From Lachnospiraceae bacterium (GTDB taxonomy: Bacteria; Bacillota; Clostridia; Lachnospirales; Lachnospiraceae), in the NCBI GenBank assembly GCA_017553505.1, contig JAFZLD010000019.1:62001-126000 (forward strand): DNA of 64,000 nt. The letters are read 5' to 3'. Under the pieces are notes generated by a model that was not told the DNA's origin, did no database searches, and was given only the letters and a program-made list of their open reading frames with translations. Of this stretch, positions 44,638-51,800 are shown one piece after another. Numbering within the stretch: the stretch's first letter is position 1; every line of letters begins with the position of its first letter. The translations under genes were made by a program, and so were the position numbers.

Positions 44638-45891
44638 TTATTTGCGTTTCTTTCTTTTGAGCTGTGCAAGCTTCAAATTGGTGTTGTAGAAGTCCTTGGT
44701 GGAGCAGCCTGCACGACCGCCGCCGGCGCAGGCACATGCGCAGGCGCAAGCACAGGAATGTGCACATGCACAAGAGCTGTGAGCGCAGGAACTGTGCACG
44801 CAGGAGCTGCGAGGACGCGATACGGGCACGTGTGTTACGTGTACGCGCACGTAAGTGTTGGGCGAATCGCCGTATCTAAATAAACCTTCTGAGCTGTACT
44901 TGGAAGGCTCCTTGATTTCTTTTTCTTCGATGACTTCTTCGCTTTCGATGAAGCTTCTGCCGCAGTAATCACACTTTTCTTTGCCCTCGGGACGAGCTGC
45001 GCCGCAGCCGGGACAGGTAGGATAATACTTGATAAGCGTACGCTTAATCTGCTTCTTGGTCTCACCCTTGAATCCGCTTCCCGAAGAATACTTGATGGCA
45101 TTGCCTATCTTGGCAAATATAAACACTATAAAGCCTATTACCATCATTCCGGCGATAGCCGATCCGGGACCATCATAGTCGTTGCTACTGTAGCTGTTAC
45201 TGTAGTTATTGTTGTAATTGCCGTTATTGCTCTTATTGTAATCGCTGTAATCCTCAGCATACTTATCTTCGTTGAAAGAATATGCCGAAGTCTCATAAGT
45301 TACGCTTACTTCCTTAAACTTCTCGCCTGCTGAAAGCGAACCGCTCCACACGAAGTAATCGCCGTCTACAACCGCACCGCTGCTGTTGCCGATAGCCTTA
45401 TCGGTGTTCCAGCGCACAACCACGTTGTCGACCTGAATACCGTCGAACCATCCGGGCGTGAAGTAATAAACCGTCTCGCCCTCGGTAAGCACGTTCATCT
45501 CGTACATATAGTCCTGCACAAGGTCGAAGTCAAAAGAAACCACCTCATCCTTGTAATACTTCTTATCAAAGTAAATCTTGGCCACATACTGACCGCTTCC
45601 GGAAGTCGCCTTAATGCTTCTTACCGAGTCGGAATCCGAAGTGCATGAAATATAGTGGGAGTTCGGAATACCGATCTGTACCCACTCAAGCGGTCCCTCG
45701 GAAGTAGAATCAAGCACCTTCCAGTCGATGTGGTAGTGCATGTTAAGGGTGGCGTCTTCATTGACGTCAATCGTTATCTCGTAATCAAGTATCTCGTCGA
45801 GAGGCTTGGACGCATATGCACGTCCGCCGGGAACGAGCGTAAGCAGCAAAAGAACAAGGATGGAAAATAAAGCAACTATTCTTCTCTTCAT
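44638..45891 (-). CDS. Exported DUF2207-like membrane protein with zinc ribbon and Cys/His/Ser repeat tail
   Basis: I do not know the function. The start at ATG 45891 overlaps the stop of the radical SAM gene (ATGA). Order: signal peptide (1-27), an extracytoplasmic beta domain (28-225) resembling DUF2207, an Asn/Tyr/Ser-rich linker, one membrane helix (about 250-272), a zinc ribbon (CPGC...CDYC, about 297-313), then a tail at about residues 362-396 with ten Cys in 35 residues, arranged as HSSC repeats, then CACACACACA, then GGGRAGC. The final residues are basic. Such a tail beside a dedicated radical SAM enzyme looks like a post-translational modification target; this is inference. Confidence 0.75.
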   Translation of the reverse strand: MKRRIVALFSILVLLLLTLVPGGRAYASKPLDEILDYEITIDVNEDATLNMHYHIDWKVLDSTSEGPLEWVQIGIPNSHYISCTSDSDSVRSIKATSGSGQYVAKIYFDKKYYKDEVVSFDFDLVQDYMYEMNVLTEGETVYYFTPGWFDGIQVDNVVVRWNTDKAIGNSSGAVVDGDYFVWSGSLSAGEKFKEVSVTYETSAYSFNEDKYAEDYSDYNKSNNGNYNNNYSNSYSSNDYDGPGSAIAGMMVIGFIVFIFAKIGNAIKYSSGSGFKGETKKQIKRTLIKYYPTCPGCGAARPEGKEKCDYCGRSFIESEEVIEEKEIKEPSKYSSEGLFRYGDSPNTYVRVHVTHVPVSRPRSSCVHSSCAHSSCACAHSCACACACACAGGGRAGCSTKDFYNTNLKLAQLKRKKRK

Positions 45892-47246
45892 TTCTTTTCC
45901 CTCCTTAAGGGGCATCTGCCGAGCATAAGACCCGAGTAATCGCGACGCTTCTTACAGGTCTCGCTGTTCCAGATGTCTTCCCATTTATCATTTAAGAAAT
46001 TACCGAGCACATCGGTAGAAAGCCAGCTCTGGCAAGGCACAACGTTGCCGCCGGGAGTGATGGCCATGTTGCTTAAGCAGGCACCGCAGTTAGGTGTCGA
46101 AAGCGCATGCTCCGCAAAGAACTCTTCTTCAATCCAGCCGGGAGAAGTAAAGCTTATCTCCATGCCGTGTGCGTAAGCGTAGTCGCTTGCGTCGGCAAGA
46201 ATCTGCTTGATTTCTTTTTCCGAAAGCTGTAAGGACTCGGACTCGTCGGTAAGTGCATTACCTGTGGTAATAAGTCCCGAGCATGTAACGTATGAGACGC
46301 CCAATCCGTGCAGGAACTCAAGGGTCTTAACGTAATCCTTGTTAAGTGTGCAAAGAGGCGTGTTGATGCTTAAATTAAGGCCTGCTTCAAGCGAATTCTT
46401 AATGCCCGCAACTGTGTCGGCGTACCTGGGCGCGCCTACAAGCTTGTTGTGAATGGCTTCGTCGCTTGAGTAGAAAGTAATCTGTAAGCTGTCAAGCTCG
46501 CTCTCGCGAAGCTTCTCGCAGTATTCGCGTGTTAACTTAATTCCGTTGGTGTTAAGTCTTGAAACAAACCATCTTGCATGAGCAATAAGTTCAAACAAAT
46601 CATCGCGCATGGTAGGCTCGCCACCGGTAAAAGTAACCTGTGTCACGCCAATCTCGCGAAGCTTGTCAAGAATCTTAAGCCAGGTAGCAGTATCAAGCTC
46701 AGCTTCCTCAGCCTGCTTCTGTCCCGCAGCATAGCAATGCACGCAACACTGGTTGCAGTTCCACTTGCCGCACTTCTCCATAGCGCTGACCATAATATCC
46801 ATACGATGAGGCGCCTTCATGAATTCAGCGTACTCACCGATGTTCATGTACCCGATTTCCTCGGTCACTTCCTCGCCGTAAGCTACCTGCTTGAAAGTAG
46901 TCATCATCTTATCGATGTCGTCCTTAAAGCGACGCTTCGATACAAGTGGAAACACCTTCTTAACAGCCTTACAGGTATTGTTAAGAATACTCTGAACATC
47001 CTCGTCACTGACCTCGCGGCCGTGATATTTGTTAACTTCCTTAATAAATTCCGCAAGCAGAATGCTCCAGGACACATTCACAGGAATGATATCCTGTCCG
47101 TTAATAATCGCAACGCTGGGCGCTGCCTTCCCGTTCTCAAACTTAGGCGGAATAAGATGTATGCGCACAACGCCCGGTCCCTCGGGGTTAAGAGTTGTAT
47201 GCACCACCTCTGTGAAGTTTTCTTGCATGTACTTTTTAACAGTCAT
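45888..47246 (-). CDS. Radical SAM protein with SPASM-like C-terminus, coupled to the Cys-repeat protein
   Basis: The radical SAM cluster motif is C164, C168, C171 in CNQCCVHC (with an extra C167), followed by VTFTGGEPTMRDDLFEL and LNTNGI, typical of peptide-modifying enzymes. The C-terminus has a second Cys set (C387, C390, C405, C431, C445) of the SPASM/twitch kind that binds auxiliary clusters. The N-terminal ~150 residues are not part of the core and might include a peptide-recognition domain. The TGA stop overlaps the ATG of the next gene, so the two proteins are made together. Family known: SPASM enzymes mature peptides. Here the target is inferred to be the neighbour's Cys-rich tail. 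Confidence 0.82.
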   Translation of the reverse strand: MTVKKYMQENFTEVVHTTLNPEGPGVVRIHLIPPKFENGKAAPSVAIINGQDIIPVNVSWSILLAEFIKEVNKYHGREVSDEDVQSILNNTCKAVKKVFPLVSKRRFKDDIDKMMTTFKQVAYGEEVTEEIGYMNIGEYAEFMKAPHRMDIMVSAMEKCGKWNCNQCCVHCYAAGQKQAEEAELDTATWLKILDKLREIGVTQVTFTGGEPTMRDDLFELIAHARWFVSRLNTNGIKLTREYCEKLRESELDSLQITFYSSDEAIHNKLVGAPRYADTVAGIKNSLEAGLNLSINTPLCTLNKDYVKTLEFLHGLGVSYVTCSGLITTGNALTDESESLQLSEKEIKQILADASDYAYAHGMEISFTSPGWIEEEFFAEHALSTPNCGACLSNMAITPGGNVVPCQSWLSTDVLGNFLNDKWEDIWNSETCKKRRDYSGLMLGRCPLRREKK

Positions 47247-47280
47247 TATCCCTCACACACTCCTTTTTTATTTGTAATAA

Positions 47281-47307
47281 ATTCTACCATACATCTGCTT
47301 AAGTCAA
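47281..47307 (-). promoter_or_regulatory. Predicted promoter of the radical SAM / Cys-repeat operon
   Basis: Minus strand TTGACT (47307-47302), 15 bases, TAGAAT (47286-47281), with TG one base before the -10 (extended -10, TGGTAGAAT). The short spacing is compensated by the extended -10. It is about 35 bases upstream of the radical SAM start. Confidence 0.5.
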
Positions 47308-47343
47308 AAGAAAAAGATTCGCAAAATACAGCTTCCAATTTAC

Positions 47344-48252
47344 CTATCGGACACTGCCCCGCGGCTCAAGTCGCTCTTTGAATGCATTTAAAACGCGTTT
47401 CTTGTCGGCACTCCATAGTGGCGCCACAAGTATCTTCTTGTCTCCGTCCCCGGTAATTCTGTGGATTACCATATCCTTAGGAAGTAGCTCTATCGCTTCA
47501 CATACTATATCCATATATTCGGCCAAAGAAAGCGTCTCGAGCTTGCCCTCTTCATAATCCTTGCACATGTCAGTGTCCTTAAGTACATGTAATAACTGAA
47601 GTTTTATTCCCTTGGAACCCGAATGAGCCACATGCTCCACCGTTTTAAGCATATCTTCCCTTGATTCCCCGGGCAGGCCAATAATAACATGTGTTATCGC
47701 TTCTATTCCGGCCTTCGTAAGCCTCTTTAAAGCGTCGTCATACACTTCCGTCGGATATCCGCGCCTGATATACTCTATGCTTTCTTCTTTGATCGTCTGA
47801 AGCCCCAATTCTACCCATACAGGCTTAATCTTATTAAGCTCTGCGAGCACTGCTATCTTCTCGTCTTCCAGACAGTCGGGGCGGGTTGCGATGGATATGC
47901 AACATACCTCGGGATCCTCGATAGCCTCATGCCATTTTTCTTTTAGTTTACATAACTCGCCATATGTATTTGTAAACGCCTGAAAATAAGCGATATATTT
48001 AACATCTTCGTGCTTGGGATTCTTGGCCTTGATGAATTCTTTGCCTTGCTCCAGTTGTTCTTTGACCGAAAGTGCTCTGTCTCCCGCGAAGTCTCCCGAA
48101 CCACCCGCTGAACAGAATATGCAGCCGCGGGTATCAAGCGTACCGTCGCGATTCGGGCAGGTGCAGCCGGCATCGAGCGAAACCTTTAAAACCTTGCAGC
48201 CGAAGCGTTCTTTCAAATAGTTGTTGAGTGAATAATAGGGTATTTTTTCCAT
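47344..48252 (-). CDS. TIGR01212-family radical SAM protein (YtqA/YhcC-like)
   Basis: Members of this family resemble Elp3-type radical SAM proteins; YhcC/YtqA function is not well defined. The cluster motif lies in DAGCTCPNRDGTLDTRGCIF near residues 27-48, followed by FCSAGGSGDFAG. Family segments KYIAYFQAFTNTYGELCKLK and WVELGLQTIKEESIEYIRRG are clear. Length 302 aa is normal. It is unrelated in sequence to the SPASM enzyme next door and probably monocistronic. Confidence 0.92.
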   Translation of the reverse strand: MEKIPYYSLNNYLKERFGCKVLKVSLDAGCTCPNRDGTLDTRGCIFCSAGGSGDFAGDRALSVKEQLEQGKEFIKAKNPKHEDVKYIAYFQAFTNTYGELCKLKEKWHEAIEDPEVCCISIATRPDCLEDEKIAVLAELNKIKPVWVELGLQTIKEESIEYIRRGYPTEVYDDALKRLTKAGIEAITHVIIGLPGESREDMLKTVEHVAHSGSKGIKLQLLHVLKDTDMCKDYEEGKLETLSLAEYMDIVCEAIELLPKDMVIHRITGDGDKKILVAPLWSADKKRVLNAFKERLEPRGSVR

Positions 48253-48309
48253 ACGTACATGGTACCATTTCTTACGCCAAAATTAAATCTGTAAACAATT
48301 TATAAATTG

Positions 48310-48336
48310 TCAGCACTCTCTCTTGACGAGTGCTAA
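48310..48336. promoter_or_regulatory. CIRCE element (HrcA operator) of hsp20
   Basis: TCAGCACTC, 9 bases, GAGTGCTAA: the CIRCE consensus TTAGCACTC-N9-GAGTGCTAA with one mismatch. It overlaps the -35 of the hsp20 promoter, so HrcA binding would block transcription until heat shock. Confidence 0.93.
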
Positions 48337-48351
48337 CAATCGAGTTATAAC
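48323..48351 (+). promoter_or_regulatory. Promoter of hsp20
   Basis: TTGACG (48323-48328), 17 bases, TATAAC (48346-48351). The -35 lies inside the CIRCE element. Confidence 0.75.
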
Positions 48352-48430
48352 GTAATCATCAAAGGGACAAACCCTTGGAAAAATAAAAAATTACGGCAAA
48401 AGCCGCGTACATATTAAGGAGGTAACTATT

Positions 48431-48850
48431 ATGTTAATGCCCGGATTATTTGATGAATTTTTTGATGATTTTGCAAGACCTGTTGTTTCAAGAAGAGCTA
48501 ATGTCACCGCTCCTCAGATGATGAAGACAGACGTTAAGGAACTTGAAAACGGATTTGCACTCGATATCGAGCTTCCCGGTTACAAGAAGGAAGACTTACA
48601 GCTTGAGTTAAAGGAAGGCTACTTAACAGTCTCCGCTACTACCAAGAAGAACAACGATGAAGAAAAGAACGGCCACTACATCCGCCGCGAGCGTTTCATC
48701 GGCACAAGCTCCAGAAGCTTCTATGTAGGCGAGGAAGTTACTCAGGAAGACATTAAGGCTAAGTTCGAAGACGGCTTACTTAACATCTTCGTTCCCAAGA
48801 AAGAAGCTCAGCCTAAGATTCCCGAATCCAAATACATCGCAATTGAATAA
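48431..48850 (+). CDS. Small heat shock protein Hsp20
   Basis: ATP-independent chaperone that holds unfolding proteins. The alpha-crystallin domain spans about residues 30-130 (LENGFALDIELPGYKKEDLQ, GYLTVSATTKK, RRERFIGTSSRSFYVGEEV, AKFEDGLLNIFVPK). Length 139 aa is typical of clostridial Hsp18. Strong AAGGAGG 8 bases before ATG. Heat-inducible control is indicated by the upstream CIRCE. Confidence 0.96.
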   Translation: MLMPGLFDEFFDDFARPVVSRRANVTAPQMMKTDVKELENGFALDIELPGYKKEDLQLELKEGYLTVSATTKKNNDEEKNGHYIRRERFIGTSSRSFYVGEEVTQEDIKAKFEDGLLNIFVPKKEAQPKIPESKYIAIE

Positions 48851-48867
48851 TTTCCCCTCAAATCAGA

Positions 48868-48894
48868 AAGGCCTCACCGCTTAGGTGAGGCCTT
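48868..48894. terminator. Bidirectional terminator between hsp20 and the MBG-repeat gene
   Basis: AAGGCCTCACC and GGTGAGGCCTT, perfect 11 bp with a 5-base loop. On the plus strand it is followed by CTTATTTATCTTATT. The flanks are moderately T-rich on both sides, so it can serve the two convergent genes. Confidence 0.85.
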
Positions 48895-48899
48895 CTTAT

Positions 48900-51800
48900 T
48901 TATCTTATTGTCTGTAAAGCTTCGCTTTGATCGGAATCTTCCTTGAAAATCAGTTGCTTCAAAACTATCATCATAATGATTCCCATAGCGGCAATACCGA
49001 TGGCTATTCCGAGTACCAGCCACTTTACAATACTATTGTCGCCCGCAAGCGATTCGGTGTTGATTTCGTAACTTCCGTCGAAGAGTTTTTCTTCCTTAAG
49101 GACTTCTTTCTCAGCTTTCTTACTCTTATCTTTCGACTCTCCGTATGCGCCGGTACCGGGTCCCGGAGTAATTAGAGATTCGGCCTTTTTGGTTTCTTTT
49201 TCGGTTTCTTTTTCGATGGGCTCGACGGTTATAATCGCTTTCTTTTTACCGGAGGCTGCAGGCTTGGATGCTTGCATGGCGGCAGCGGTGGCGTTGGAAT
49301 TATCTACGCTGCTTACACCGTACGAAAACTTCTTTCCGGAGCTTTGGCCCGAGGAGGAAGTGGCATTCCAGTGAGCTGTGAGCGATATATTTCCCGTAAC
49401 ATTACTGTCAAAATCGTAAACTGAGTCGCCATTGTACCAGCCGCCGAAACTGTACCCACTTCTGGTAGGGTCCGAAGGTCTCGACACTTTGCTTCCGCTT
49501 TTAACTGCAAAACTTCCTACAGAGCTTCCGCCTGCGGGATCGAATGTTACCGTGCAGGGAGTTGTATTCGCATATACAAATGAGTACAAAGAAAACCTCT
49601 GCGTGTATAAATATATAATTCCCTGAGTCTTATCCACGTAGACCGTTCCGTCGCTGTATGAACCTGAAGGTCTGCTTGTCAAAGAAGCGAATACCTTTCT
49701 TGTGCCGTCATGAACTCTTACTACAACAGGATTCTTATTGGTAACATCTGTGCCCACTACCAAAGCAATCTCAAGAACGCTCTGTGTCACGCGGACACCC
49801 TCGCCATCCGTGCTTGTATCGATTGCACCAAGGCTCGTATCCGTAAATTTGGTTACATCGATTTCAAGATAAGCTCCGGTCAGTTCATCAGTTGTATATC
49901 CTACGAAATACCCTGATGCATCGGAAAGTATACCGGTCACGTCAGCAGCCGAAACATCGCTTGCGCTCTTCTTTGTAACATCAAGCTTCAGTATTACCGC
50001 AGTCGAGCTGTTGCTTAGTGCCTGCGCGCAATCATCGAGGTTGCCGGAGAATACGGAGCTTACCGTATTACCTGCCGCAGAGCCTGTAAGCTCTGTCTCA
50101 GCCTTGTATTTAATACTATCCGATGACTTAATGGGTACCGTTACCGAATAAGTGTCATAGTTCGGGTCACTTACATTAACGACAATTGAACCGTCAGCTG
50201 CATCTTCGCTTGCGGAAACCGCGAAAATGACCGTGGAACCGTTAACCGAAGGAGCCGGCGAGGTAGCCTTAACAATACCGCTTGCACTTGCGAGTGCATA
50301 TGTAGTTCCCGCCGAAGGTGCCGGCGAAATAAAGTTCTTCACATCAACCGTAAGATTCTCGGACGCAATCGTCGGAACCGATACGGCGTTAGCGGCCGGT
50401 ACGGTTATATCGGCATGAGTTGCCTTTGTAATGGTGAAAGTACCGGGCGTAAATGTCAATTCATAGTTGCTTCCCTGAATTGCAAGGGTACCCTGCGTAA
50501 TAGCATAAGTGCCTACATCCTCTCCCGCTTCTCTGGTCAAAGAACCTGTCAATACAGCCGAAAGAGTATCACCGCTTGCCAGACCGCTTACCGCAGAATA
50601 TGTGAGCGCGGGATCTGCTTCGTCGCGTGCTTTGGACTTATTGTCTGCAGAAACGGTCAGCATTGCTTTATCAATCTTGAATGTCGTGGTTACAATTGTT
50701 GCTTCGTAGAGGTCACCTCCGCCTATTGTTGCTCTGGCCTGATGGCTTCCGGCTGCAGTGGGCTTAGTGCCGGACCAGCTGCCGCTTCCTGTTCTGTATT
50801 CTATCGAAGTAACTCCTGCAGTGGCAGGATCCGCCGTAGTAGTGGGATCTGCCACGGGATTGCCGTATGAAACGTCGGCAACGGTTATTGTTCCCGTAGC
50901 TGCGCCCTTATTTACGGTAAGTGTAGATATTACCGTACTGCTTGCCACAGTCTCGGTTGCTGCAGTAACTACCTGAACCTTTATAGTTCCTGCTTTGGTA
51001 ATGGTAAGAGTACTGCCTTCTATGGTTCCGGCGCCTGTGCTTCCATCAGTAACAATCGAGAAAGTTCTGCCTACCACATCCGCAGCATAAATGAATTCAA
51101 ATAGCTGATTGCAGTTATAGGTGCTTCCGTCATAAGTAATTGTCCTATTTTGCGCGACGGGAGCCGAGCTCTGCATGGTTATCTCGTAGCCTTCGGATGC
51201 TTCTCCTGCGTAATTACCCTTAAACACAGCCACAATATTGTACGTACCCGGAGTTGTGGGAGCTATGGTACTGCGCGCATATGTAGTTGGCGAAACGCCT
51301 TCATACTTAATGTCATAATCGGTACTTGCACTCAGCACTCTGTTGGCACTGGTGATTCTTACCGTAGCGGTAGGCGATATCGGTGTGCTTCCGAATGCAA
51401 ATGTATTTTCATCAAGATCGATAGTCACGTCACCGGTCAAATCTCTTGTTCCGATGGCTGTCGTAAGTCCGCCTGTAAGCTCGAAATCTGCGTGGTTCGA
51501 ATCACCGAAATACTTGACGGATATTGTATAGCTGCCCACTTCCGTTCCGGTAGGAATGGTGGTACTGTATTCGCTTTCGCCTTCAAGAAGGTACTTAACA
51601 GTATAACCTTCAAGTGCAGTTGCGGGCGCATTTAACAGAGCCTGAGCCGAGCCTGTATATTCAAGGCCTGTCTTGGCAGTAGGCTTTTGGGCATCATCAA
51701 TGTCAGCCGGTGCGTCCATCTTACCTATGGTAACAGTCAAAGAAGTCGCGGCGATACCGCTGTGATTTTCATCGCCTTCAACCTTGTACCATACGGTGTA

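Noticed and set aside
44704..44808. Frameshift or sequencing artefact causing the Cys/Ala repeat tail
   Set aside because: The low-complexity GCA/TGC alternation is suspicious, but the frame stays open past it into a normal Lys-rich end with a stop, and the HSSC units use different codons.
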